Source: Sphingopyxis sp. USTB-05
GTDB taxonomy: Bacteria; Pseudomonadota; Alphaproteobacteria; Sphingomonadales; Sphingomonadaceae
NCBI RefSeq assembly: GCF_023822045.1
Contig: NZ_CP084712.1
Location: 2,976,001-3,040,000, forward strand
DNA length: 64,000 bases
Direction of reading: 5' to 3'
The notes under the pieces were generated by a model. The model made no database searches and had not been told where the DNA came from. It was given only the letters and a program-made list of their open reading frames with translations. Below are positions 18,069 through 27,569 of the stretch, in pieces (positions within the stretch are counted from its first letter, which is position 1; the number at the start of each line of letters is the position of its first letter). The position numbers were made by a program, and so were the translations under genes.

Positions 18069-19237
18069 TTCAGCCCACCCACAAACTTCTCAAACAGATA
18101 GAAACTGTCCTGCGGGCCCGGGCTCGCCTCGGGGTGATATTGCACGCTGAACGCCCGCTTGCCCGTGATCGCGATGCCGCAGTTCGATCCGTCGAACAGG
18201 CTCTTGTGCGTTTCGACCACACCGGCGGGCAGCGTCGCGGCGTCGACTGCGAAGCCATGGTTCATGCTGGTGATCTCGACCACGCCATCTTCGGCGCGCT
18301 GTACCGGGTGGTTTGCGCCGCGATGGCCTTGATGCATCTTTACCGTTTTCGCGCCCGCCGCGATGCCGAGCATCTGGTGGCCGAGGCAGATGCCGAAGAT
18401 CGGCACGTCGCGTTCGAGCAGACCCTGGATCACCGGCACCGCATAATCGCCCGTAGCCGCGGGATCGCCGGGACCGTTCGAGAGGAACACGCCCGCGGGC
18501 TGGTGGCTGAGCACCTCGTCGAGGGTCGCGGTTGCGGGCACCACTGTGACGCGCGCGCCGGCTTTCACGAGATTGCGGAAGATATTGTCCTTCGCGCCAT
18601 AGTCGATCGCGACGACATGCGGGCGCTCGCCGCCCTCTTCGCTCGCATAGCCATGCCCCAGCGTCCACGCGCCGCCGGTCCAGTCGCCGGTGTCGGTGCG
18701 GCTGACACCCTTCGCAAGGTCCATACCCTCGAGTCCCGCCCAGCCGCGCGCTTGTCCAAGCAGTTCGTCGATATCGAACTTGCCGTCGGGGCTGTGCGCG
18801 ATCACGCCGTTCGGCGCCCCCGCGTCGCGGATGCGGCGCGTCAGTGCTCGCGTGTCTATGCCGGCGAGGCCGATCACGCCCTGCTCCACCATCCATTCGG
18901 GGAGCGTCTGGACGCTGCGGAAGTTGCTGGGCTGCGTCGGCAGCTCGCGCGTGATGGCACCGAGCGCGCCGTGTACGCCGCGTTCCATATCCTCGGGGTT
19001 CGCGCCGACATTGCCGATGTGCGGGAAGGTGAAGGTGACGATCTGCCCCGCATAGCTGGGGTCGGTCAGGATTTCCTGATAGCCCGTCATCGACGTATTG
19101 AAACAAATCTCGCCCACAGCGGCGCCCGCAGCGCCATAGCCGACGCCCCACAGGATCGTGCCATCGGCAAGGACAAGGACGCCAGTCGCCCCGGAAGGCT
19201 GGTTTTTGGGCGCGGCAGAGGGGTTGGCAGGTGCCAT
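18065..19237 (-). CDS. carA: Carbamoyl-phosphate synthase small (glutaminase) subunit
   Basis: This 390-aa amidotransferase subunit splits glutamine and passes ammonia to CarB. The N-terminal CPSase domain (GEICFNTSMTGYQEILTDPSY) and the class I glutaminase domain are intact: the nucleophile Cys in GICLGHQ and the His/Glu pair in YHPEA are visible. It is the first gene of a carA-orf-carB unit, divergent from yqeY by 131 bp. An N-terminal extension of about 15 residues rich in Pro/Ala precedes the domain, so the true start could be slightly later. Confidence 0.96.
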   Translation of the reverse strand: MAPANPSAAPKNQPSGATGVLVLADGTILWGVGYGAAGAAVGEICFNTSMTGYQEILTDPSYAGQIVTFTFPHIGNVGANPEDMERGVHGALGAITRELPTQPSNFRSVQTLPEWMVEQGVIGLAGIDTRALTRRIRDAGAPNGVIAHSPDGKFDIDELLGQARGWAGLEGMDLAKGVSRTDTGDWTGGAWTLGHGYASEEGGERPHVVAIDYGAKDNIFRNLVKAGARVTVVPATATLDEVLSHQPAGVFLSNGPGDPAATGDYAVPVIQGLLERDVPIFGICLGHQMLGIAAGAKTVKMHQGHRGANHPVQRAEDGVVEITSMNHGFAVDAATLPAGVVETHKSLFDGSNCGIAITGKRAFSVQYHPEASPGPQDSFYLFEKFVGGLK

Positions 19238-19368
19238 TCAACATGCTCCGGACGGGGGGCTAAACGGCCGACCAAGTAGGAGGCAAAAAAGTGATTCACA
19301 AGCTATCGGATTAGGAAACTTCTCGCTAGAGAGGGCCTTTCCGAAATTTGCAGCGCATGGGGACACGC

Positions 19369-19821
19369 ATGATTCGTGACGACATCAAGGCTGCGCAGGT
19401 CGCCGCGATGAAAGCCGGCGACAAGGCGCGGCTCGGCACCATCCGGCTGATGCTGGCCAAGATCAAGGACAAGGACATCGAGCTTCGCACCGGCACCGCG
19501 CCGGCCGACGACGATGTGCTCGTCACCGACGTGCTTCAGAAAATGGTGAAGCAGCGCCGCGAATCGATCACCATGTACGAACAGGGCGGCCGCCAGGAAC
19601 TCGCCGACATCGAGGCGGCGGAAGTCGTCGTGATCGAGGATTTCCTGCCCGCGCAGCTTAGCGACGACGAAGCGACCGCGGCGATCAAGGCGATCGTGGT
19701 CGAACTGGGCGCCGACAGCCTCAAGGACATGGGCAAGGTCATGGCCGCCGTGAAAGACCGGCTGGGCAGCCAGTTGGACATGAGCAAGGCGAGCGGGTGG
19801 GTTAAGGCGGCGTTGAGCTAA
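19369..19821 (+). CDS. yqeY: GatB/YqeY-domain protein
   Basis: This 150-aa cytosolic protein has the YqeY fold related to the tRNA-binding tail of amidotransferase GatB. It has the typical opening MIRDDIKAAQVAAMKAGDKARLGTIR-like motif and a C-terminal KDMGKVMAAVKDRL...G segment. I chose ATG 19369, with GGGGAC upstream, because family members begin there. YqeY genes often precede dnaG and rpoD, as here, although a palindrome/GIY-YIG insertion now separates them. Its biochemical role is unresolved. Confidence 0.88.
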   Translation: MIRDDIKAAQVAAMKAGDKARLGTIRLMLAKIKDKDIELRTGTAPADDDVLVTDVLQKMVKQRRESITMYEQGGRQELADIEAAEVVVIEDFLPAQLSDDEATAAIKAIVVELGADSLKDMGKVMAAVKDRLGSQLDMSKASGWVKAALS

Positions 19822-19842
19822 CGCGTCGGCGAACCTCGCTTT

Positions 19843-19923
19843 CCGTTCGTGTCGAGCGAAGTCGAGACACCCATCGCATTAGCCAAAACGCGACGGGCAT
19901 CTCGACTTCGCTCGGTGCGAATG
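19843..19923. repeat. Sphingomonad palindromic element, copy 1 (TCGAGCGAAGTCGAGA family)
   Basis: The left arm reads TTCGTGTCGAGCGAAGTCGAGACACC and the right arm GGGCATCTCGACTTCGCTCGGTGCGAA, forming a long stem. It lies directly upstream of the GIY-YIG gene. A second copy lies at 20231-20310. Confidence 0.8.
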
Positions 19924-19937
19924 GGTAAGGAGGATGG

Positions 19938-20338
19938 ATGGCGTTTTGGACCTACATCCTGCTTTGTGCCGACGGGCTTTGCTACACCGGTCATACGGAT
20001 GATCTTGAACGCCGCATCGGTCAGCATCAAAGTGGCGCGATCGAAGGTTTCACGTCCTCTCCAGGCCCGTTCGTCTGATGTGGTCGCAAGACTTTTCGAC
20101 GCGCTTCGAAGCATTGGATGCAGAACGCCGGATCAAGAAATGGTCGCGAGCGAAAAAGGAAGCCTTGATCCGTGGCGATTGGGAAACTGTGAGCCATTTC
20201 GCCAAGCCCCCTCAGGAACGCCATCCCTCTCCGTTCGCATCGAGCGAAGTCGAGATGCCGGGAGGCCATGCGCCGACGATGGGTGTCTCGACTTCGCTCG
20301 ACACGAACGGATTTGGGACTGAGGGCCTTTCCTCGTGA
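19938..20338 (+). pseudogene. GIY-YIG nuclease-like gene interrupted by a frameshift
   Basis: AAGGAGG precedes ATG 19938. The first 46 codons encode the GIY-YIG core in variant form (WTYILLCADGLCYTGHTDDLERRIGQHQSG) and then hit TGA at 20076. A second reading frame continues the same protein: RPVRLMWSQDFSTRFEALDAE and a helical RIKKWSRAKKEALIRGDW segment. One base appears missing near 20058-20063. With it restored, the product would be about 133 aa, the last 40 or so residues being encoded by the second palindromic element. GIY-YIG domains of this UPF0213 type are small nucleases of uncertain role. A sequencing error is an alternative. Confidence 0.75.
20231..20310. repeat. Sphingomonad palindromic element, copy 2 (TCGAGCGAAGTCGAGA family)
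   Basis: The arms CCGTTCGCATCGAGCGAAGTCGAGATG and GTGTCTCGACTTCGCTCGACACGAACGG pair over a short GC-rich loop. It belongs to the same family as copy 1 at 19843-19923, and the two bracket the GIY-YIG gene. It ends 24 bp before the dnaG start. Confidence 0.8.
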
Positions 20339-22230
20339 GCCTCACCCCCCAATGGCTCGACGAACTGCGCGCCCGCATCACCCTGTCGACCCTCATCGGC
20401 CGCACCGTGAAAGTCACCCGCGCCGGCCGCGAATATAAGGCCTGCTGCCCCTTCCATAACGAAAAGACGCCCAGCTTCACGATCAATGACGAGAAGGGCT
20501 TCTACCACTGCTTCGGCTGCTCGGCGCATGGCGATGCGATCCGCTGGATGACCGATCAGCGCGGGCTGTCGTTCATGGACGCGGTCAAGGAGCTGGCCGC
20601 CGAGGCGGGCATGGACGTCCCTGCCGCCGACCCGCGCGCCGCGAAAAAGGCCGAGGAGCAGGCGAGCCTGCGCGACGTCACCCAAGGCGCCGCCGACTGG
20701 TTCACCCAGCAACTCGACAGCAGCAACGGCGCTCCGGCGCGCGAATATCTGGCGAAGCGCGGCATTTCGGACGCGACGCGCAAAGCCTTCGGCTTCGGCC
20801 TCGCGCCCGACAGCCGCAGCGCGCTGAAAGAAGCGCTCAAGAAATTCCCGACCGCGATGCTCGTCGAATCGGGAATGCTGATCGCCGTCGACGACAAGGA
20901 ACCCTATGACCGGTTCCGCGGCCGGCTGATGATCCCGATCCGCGATGCGCGCGGGCGCGTGATCGCGTTCGGCGGGCGCATTTTGGGCGACGGCGAGCCC
21001 AAATATCTGAACTCGCCCGACACGCCGCTCTTCGACAAGGGGCGGACGCTCTACAATCTGGACAAGGCGAGCCCGGCGTCGCGGCAGACGAACCGGATCA
21101 TCGTCGTCGAGGGCTATATGGACGTCATCGCACTCGCCGAGGCGGGGATTGCCGATGCCGTCGCGCCGCTGGGCACCGCGCTCACCGAGAATCAACTCGG
21201 GATGATCTGGCGGATGGTGCCCGTGCCCGTCCTCTGCTTCGACGGCGACAGCGCCGGCCAAAAGGCGGCGATGCGCGCCGCGATGCGCGCCCTCCCCCTG
21301 CTCCGCCCCGGCTTCAGCCTGTCCTTCGCGACGCTTCCCACCGGGCAGGATCCCGACGATATCGTCCGCGCGCGCGGCGCGGCAGGTTTCACAGAAATCC
21401 TCGAAGAGGCACAGCCGCTCGTCGAGCGGCTGTGGGCGCACGAAGTCGCGGCGGGGCCCCTTGCCACGCCCGAAGAGCGCGCGGCGCTGAAAACCCGCCT
21501 GCTCACGCACGCGGATGCTATTCAGGATGCCGACGTCCGCCACCATTATCGCGAAGCGTTCCGCGAACGGCTCGACGCGCTGTTTGCTCGAAAAATGCCG
21601 GAACGGCCGCAGCGCCAGCCATGGACGCCCAACGCGCCGCGCGACGGGTTCGGTGGAGGGGGTCGCCGCTTCGCGCCAGACCCGCGGCTGCAACCTCCGG
21701 CCGACGAGACGCGTTCCATCGGACAAGCCGGGATTTCAGCCCCTTATGTCGCGGCATTGATCGGCGGATTGCTGCGCTATCCCGAAGCGCTTCGGCGCAA
21801 CGAGGAGGCGCTGACGCGCCTGCCAGTGAGCGATTCCGGCGACGCCGAATTGCTCGGCATAATGCTTGACAGCGCAATGTGCCAGGAAGGGCTTGATTGC
21901 GAGGGGTTGCTTGCCATATTGGAGCCAATGAAAGTGTATAATAGGGCGACGACATTGCTCAGAGCCGACGGAATGCACTTCTCGTTCAATCGCAGGCTGG
22001 AAAGCAATGACGAGGCCGCAGCGGCGCGGGAAACGGCGCTTCGCGACCTCGACGAATATATCGGCGTGCTGGTCACCCAGCCCGAAATCCGCGAGCGGCT
22101 GGCACAGGCCACGGCGGATTTTCAGCGCACGATGGATGACGAAGGCCTGGCGCGTCAGCAGAAACTGCGCGCCATGGACGAAGACCTGACCCGCCGCCTG
22201 GCCGCGCTGTCCGAGAGCAGCAGCCAGTAA
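20335..22230 (+). CDS. dnaG: DNA primase
   Basis: DnaG (631 aa) makes RNA primers at the replication fork. The CHC2 zinc site is C38-x2-H41...C59-x2-C62 within residues 34-65. The central TOPRIM domain shows the E in VVEGYMDVIALA and the DGDSAG acidic motif. The C-terminal helicase-binding region is less conserved. It starts at GTG 20335, overlapping the end of the GIY-YIG reading frame by 4 bases. It lies 36 bp upstream of rpoD, the classic macromolecular-synthesis order. Confidence 0.97.
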   Translation: MSLTPQWLDELRARITLSTLIGRTVKVTRAGREYKACCPFHNEKTPSFTINDEKGFYHCFGCSAHGDAIRWMTDQRGLSFMDAVKELAAEAGMDVPAADPRAAKKAEEQASLRDVTQGAADWFTQQLDSSNGAPAREYLAKRGISDATRKAFGFGLAPDSRSALKEALKKFPTAMLVESGMLIAVDDKEPYDRFRGRLMIPIRDARGRVIAFGGRILGDGEPKYLNSPDTPLFDKGRTLYNLDKASPASRQTNRIIVVEGYMDVIALAEAGIADAVAPLGTALTENQLGMIWRMVPVPVLCFDGDSAGQKAAMRAAMRALPLLRPGFSLSFATLPTGQDPDDIVRARGAAGFTEILEEAQPLVERLWAHEVAAGPLATPEERAALKTRLLTHADAIQDADVRHHYREAFRERLDALFARKMPERPQRQPWTPNAPRDGFGGGGRRFAPDPRLQPPADETRSIGQAGISAPYVAALIGGLLRYPEALRRNEEALTRLPVSDSGDAELLGIMLDSAMCQEGLDCEGLLAILEPMKVYNRATTLLRADGMHFSFNRRLESNDEAAAARETALRDLDEYIGVLVTQPEIRERLAQATADFQRTMDDEGLARQQKLRAMDEDLTRRLAALSESSSQ

Positions 22231-22266
22231 CGACCAGTAAATGCCCCTTCAGGCAGGAAGATATAG

Positions 22267-24282
<2,016 letters not shown>

Positions 24283-24288
24283 ACGAAT

Positions 24289-24317
24289 GGCCCCGCCTCG
24301 GCGGGGCCTTTTTTTTT
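24289..24317 (+). terminator. Intrinsic terminator of rpoD
   Basis: A perfect 9-bp stem GGCCCCGCC (24289-24297) / GGCGGGGCC (24300-24308) with a 2-base TC between arms is followed directly by nine T residues (24309-24317). It is a textbook intrinsic terminator seven bases after the rpoD stop. Confidence 0.95.
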
Positions 24318-24827
24318 GGACGGCAGCTATATGTCTGTGGGCCTATCGCCGCGATGTCGGCTTTGGGTTTGGTAGCGGCCCTCGCCTCTTCGTTCGCCAT
24401 CGCGGAAAGCGGCGAGGCGCCGGACATCGCCTCCAGACGAGCCCGGCACTCCGCTAATCTACGCCGCGGGTTGCGCCAGATATTCCGACGACGACGGGAG
24501 CAGTCCAGGGACTCGACGGCCCAGCGATCTGTTGGCGCAACAATCGTTACCAGACTGGCCGCATCCTGGCAGCGATTGGTGGAAGCCGTTTCGATGGCAG
24601 AAATCGAACGGAATGGAGACGGATATCATGGCTAGCCTGCGCATCGCCGACGGAATAGCGCCCTGAAATGATACCAGAATGTCTGCTGGACCGCTCATTG
24701 AACGGTTTTAGGTTAACATCGGAAATGGCCGAATTTGGGCAAGGCGCATGGAATATGTTATCCCTTGTTAAGGAAACATTGCGCCAAGCATGTTCCTGAC
24801 AGCACGAGAAATGACTAACCGAGCGGA
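24318..24827 (+). other. Gene-poor stretch with a possible decayed secreted ORF (24354-24686)
   Basis: No convincing intact gene is present in these 510 bases. ATG 24354 opens a frame starting with a signal-peptide-like segment (MSALGLVAALASSFAIAES). After about 30 codons the neighbouring frame looks more protein-like (TPLIYAAGCARYSDDDGSS, then PDWPHPGSDWWKPFRWQ) and runs to TGA at 24664-24666, but it has no start of its own. This suggests a frameshifted remnant. The last 150 bases are AT-richer (TTAACATCGG, ATATGTTATCCC) and probably hold the promoter of the next gene. No RNA gene was recognised. Confidence 0.3.
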
Positions 24828-25409
24828 ATGAAAGTCGTGGCCTCGCATAGCCCATCACCCGGAGACTTTGATTTCCTGACAGAGAAGCAGGTCGCTGTGC
24901 TCGACCTGCTGGCGAACAATCGAACCAGCAAGGAAATTGCCTGGACGCTCGGCGTGTCCGAAACCGCCGTCAACCGCCGGGTCGAGGTGATCCGATCGCG
25001 CCTTGGCGGCGTCACGCGCCAGGAAGTGGCCCGGCGTTACCGTGAATGGAAGGCGACCAAAAGCAGCACCGCCGCACCGACGAGCCGTGACAAGTCATTG
25101 AAAGACAAGGATACCACATGTGTAGATTCTGAAACCCGGATTCTACAACTGGCCGGCGACCCGACAATCGACACAGAAACGCCTCAGGACGGCGAGGCTT
25201 CCGCCGCGACCTTCGAGGACCCGGTCACAATGTCGATCGACGCGCCTTGGAAGGAGTGGAAGGAGCCCCGCATTGTCCCGAGGGTGCTCGACGGCGATAA
25301 TGCCACTTTCACCCGCGGCGCCGCGATCGGGATCTTGCTGACCCTGATTCTCGCCAGCCTGATCCTCGCGATCACGGTGGCACAGTCGCTCGCGGATGCA
25401 GTGCGCTAG
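24828..25409 (+). CDS. LuxR-type HTH protein with C-terminal membrane anchor
   Basis: This 193-aa protein has an N-terminal GerE/LuxR-like HTH (residues about 15-70: LTEKQVAVLDLLANN, SKEIAWTLGVSETAVNRRVEVI). A polar, low-complexity linker follows (about 75-160), then a single hydrophobic span at about 166-187 with only a few residues after it. The HTH is normally C-terminal in LuxR proteins, and a tail anchor is uncommon, so this looks like a membrane-tethered DNA-binding protein. It could be released by proteolysis or act at the membrane; neither is shown. It opens the accessory cassette that runs to 27396. Confidence 0.72.
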   Translation: MKVVASHSPSPGDFDFLTEKQVAVLDLLANNRTSKEIAWTLGVSETAVNRRVEVIRSRLGGVTRQEVARRYREWKATKSSTAAPTSRDKSLKDKDTTCVDSETRILQLAGDPTIDTETPQDGEASAATFEDPVTMSIDAPWKEWKEPRIVPRVLDGDNATFTRGAAIGILLTLILASLILAITVAQSLADAVR

Positions 25410-25473
25410 CCGACCCTGAAGGACTGGACAGAATTGGGGGGTGGGGACGAGCGCCGCCGCCAAGGGGAATATT

Positions 25474-25821
25474 ATGACCATCGAAGCCGCCAAGCCTGCT
25501 CCGGCCTATATGGCACGGATTCGTAAGCAGATCCGCGATGCCGAAGCCAAGGCCGACGAGAGCCTGATCGCCAAGCTTGAACTGATGAGCTCGATTCTTC
25601 GGGCACGACAGGTCGAGGATATGCCCGCACCGCACGTCGGCCAGGACGCGATCATCCGCATCGGCCGCGCAGTCGCCTCGGACATCAGCTCGGCGAACGA
25701 TATTTTCCGTTCGCACAATGCGCTTGTCGATGCGCAGACGCAGATCACCGGATGCCCGCCGGGCCATGGCGACACGCTTGCCTTTGTCGATGAAGACGGG
25801 AAGCGTCAGGCAGCCGCCTGA
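25474..25821 (+). CDS. Small uncharacterised cytosolic protein (115 aa)
   Basis: The protein is not recognised. AAGGGGA precedes ATG 25474; a slightly longer frame from 25441 lacks a ribosome site. The first half is charged and helical (ARIRKQIRDAEAKADESLIAKLELMSSILRARQ), and the middle (HVGQDAIIRIGRAVASDISSANDIFRSHNAL) also looks helical. The tail has a Cys-Pro-Pro (TGCPPGHGD). There is no signal peptide or membrane span. It lies between the tethered HTH gene and a membrane protein gene on the same strand, so it probably belongs to that cassette. Confidence 0.6.
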   Translation: MTIEAAKPAPAYMARIRKQIRDAEAKADESLIAKLELMSSILRARQVEDMPAPHVGQDAIIRIGRAVASDISSANDIFRSHNALVDAQTQITGCPPGHGDTLAFVDEDGKRQAAA

Positions 25822-25859
25822 TCCTTGACGCCGCCCGGCAGGAGGCTCACCACCATCCG

Positions 25860-26357
25860 GTGGACCCTTTTCTGATCATCAATCTTGTCTCGGTTGGCTT
25901 TCTCAGTGCGGCTGCGCTGCGCTGGGGAGCCGGTCCGGAAAAGATATGTGCGGCGGCGATCTTCGCGATGACCTTCGGCGACCCCGTGTACCATCTTTTG
26001 GTGGCACACGGCCCCAGATACGGGACGGTCGACGTCGGGCATTTCATAATGGACGTTGCCGTTGCCGCCGTCTTCACGGGCGTCGCGCTTCGGGCGAACA
26101 GGGTTTACCCGATATGGCTCGCGGCCTTTCAACTGGTCTCGCTCCTCTCGCACTTCGCGCGCGAGGTGACCGACTTCTTTCCCAAGCTCGCCTACGGGCT
26201 GATGAGCTATGGACCCTATTACACGACCCTGCTGATCCTGGCTCTGGGCATAGCGGCGCATGCGCGGCGGAGCCGACACCTGGGGCCATACCGGTCGTGG
26301 CGACGCTCCTCGAACCATTCGCGGGCAAGCGAGCTGGCGCAGCAGCCGAACGGCTGA
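25860..26357 (+). CDS. Uncharacterised integral membrane protein
   Basis: This 165-aa protein has about four to five hydrophobic spans (around 3-20, 28-48, 60-78, 86-104 and 118-134) and a basic, hydrophilic C-terminus (HARRSRHLGPYRSWRRSS). GTG 25860 is the likely start, with CAGGAGG 12 bases upstream, a long spacing. Its 3' end overlaps the RadC-like gene by about 60 bases if the GTG start of that gene is right. No family was recognised. Context links it to the tethered HTH and RadC-like proteins. Confidence 0.6.
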   Translation: MDPFLIINLVSVGFLSAAALRWGAGPEKICAAAIFAMTFGDPVYHLLVAHGPRYGTVDVGHFIMDVAVAAVFTGVALRANRVYPIWLAAFQLVSLLSHFAREVTDFFPKLAYGLMSYGPYYTTLLILALGIAAHARRSRHLGPYRSWRRSSNHSRASELAQQPNG

Positions 26358-26884
26358 TCGGACATTTCGGCGGACTTGGCCGTGCCCTTGCAGCCTCGCA
26401 CGAGCAGCTCGGTGCAGCCCTTAGTGAAGACCCCGATGTTGTCAGTTCGATATTGGCCGCGCGCAATCTGTTCGGTGCGGCGCTCCACGAACAGGTCAGC
26501 CGCACGCGTATATCGGCCGACGACCCCGATTACCGGCGCTATCTGCGCTTTACCATCGGCAAGGGGACGGTCGAACGGCTGCACGCGACCTTTGTCACGG
26601 CCGACTGGTGCTATCTTGCCGACGACCAGATCGCTCTTGGGACGACATCTCAAGTCGCCATAAATCTGCGCTTCCTCCTCAGCCGAGCCTTTGACGTCGG
26701 CGCGCACGGTGTCCTCTTGGCGCATAACCATCCATCAGGTTCCGCCGAGCCAAGCGCCCGTGACATTAGCCAGACGCGCGTCATCGCGCGGGTCATGCGC
26801 ATGGTCGAGATCGAGTTGCTCGATCATCTGATCATCGGGGCCGACGCAATCGTCAGCATGAAAGATCGGGGGCACCTCGCATGA
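26297..26884 (+). CDS. RadC-like JAB/MPN-domain protein
   Basis: This 195-aa protein carries the RadC-type MPN/JAB domain in its C-terminal half. The metal-binding motif HNHPSG with the downstream S...D (PSARDIS) and the family ending ELLDHLIIGAD are intact. The N-terminal helix-hairpin-helix region usual in RadC is eroded (no GIGPAKA motif). I place the start at GTG 26297; the same frame is open upstream to 25946 but that part is a shadow of the membrane protein gene. RadC proteins are often carried on mobile or accessory DNA, and their activity is unclear. It overlaps the next gene by 4 bases (ATGA). Confidence 0.78.
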   Translation: MATLLEPFAGKRAGAAAERLIGHFGGLGRALAASHEQLGAALSEDPDVVSSILAARNLFGAALHEQVSRTRISADDPDYRRYLRFTIGKGTVERLHATFVTADWCYLADDQIALGTTSQVAINLRFLLSRAFDVGAHGVLLAHNHPSGSAEPSARDISQTRVIARVMRMVEIELLDHLIIGADAIVSMKDRGHLA

Positions 26885-27396
26885 CCGGCCGTTCGAGAAA
26901 AATATCGCTCGCGGCCGGTTTCGGCCACCCTTCTCACGCGACTGTCGAAACAGGTGTCTACGGCGGCCGTGCACACGCCCCGCGCGCCGAGGAGGCAGTT
27001 GACGCTGGAGCGGCTCCCGAGCATCGGGCCCAAATGGCCGCAGTCGCCAAGGCCGAATATGCTGCGCGTCGTCGCCGCGACAGGATATTCGCCACGGACC
27101 TGTTCGCCGATCCGGCGTGGGACATGCTGCTCGATCTTTATGTCCAACGGCATCTGTCGCGACCGGTGAGCATTCACAGCCTCTGCATCGCCGCCGCGGT
27201 GCCTCAGACAACTGCTCTGCGCTGGATCGGGAAGCTAGATCGCTCCGGACTAATCGTCCGCCGCCGCTGTCCCTATGACAATCGCGTCATCCATGTGTCG
27301 CTGAGCGACGAAGGCCTGAACGTGATGGAGCGCTATCTTGTCGGCCAACTGGGCGAAAGCGGTACCGCCGCCGGTCCACGACCAACGCTCAGTTGA
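26881..27396 (+). CDS. MarR-like winged-helix protein
   Basis: This 171-aa protein has a winged HTH in its C-terminal half (about 90-155: SIHSLCIAAAVPQTTALRWIGKLDRSGLI, wing CPYDNRVIHVSLS, then EGLNVMERYL), like MarR. The first 80 residues are Ala/Arg/His-rich with no recognisable domain. It is translationally coupled to the RadC-like gene (ATGA overlap), so the two probably act together. It may autoregulate the cassette. It ends convergently with the MHYT-GGDEF-EAL gene 173 bp away; that gap shows no strong terminator. Confidence 0.72.
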   Translation: MTGRSRKISLAAGFGHPSHATVETGVYGGRAHAPRAEEAVDAGAAPEHRAQMAAVAKAEYAARRRRDRIFATDLFADPAWDMLLDLYVQRHLSRPVSIHSLCIAAAVPQTTALRWIGKLDRSGLIVRRRCPYDNRVIHVSLSDEGLNVMERYLVGQLGESGTAAGPRPTLS

Positions 27397-27569
27397 GTGA
27401 AAGCCATAGGAGACCGCAGCACCGCAGTCGTTTGCGCGGTGATCAGAAGGCGGAACGCAAAATCGGTACGGTGAGGATCGAAAGGGGCCGGCCGACAGAT
27501 CGATATGGCGGTCGATCTGATCCGCGATGCCGTGGCCGTTGCCGGACGTCCGACGGCAAACTGCACCCC

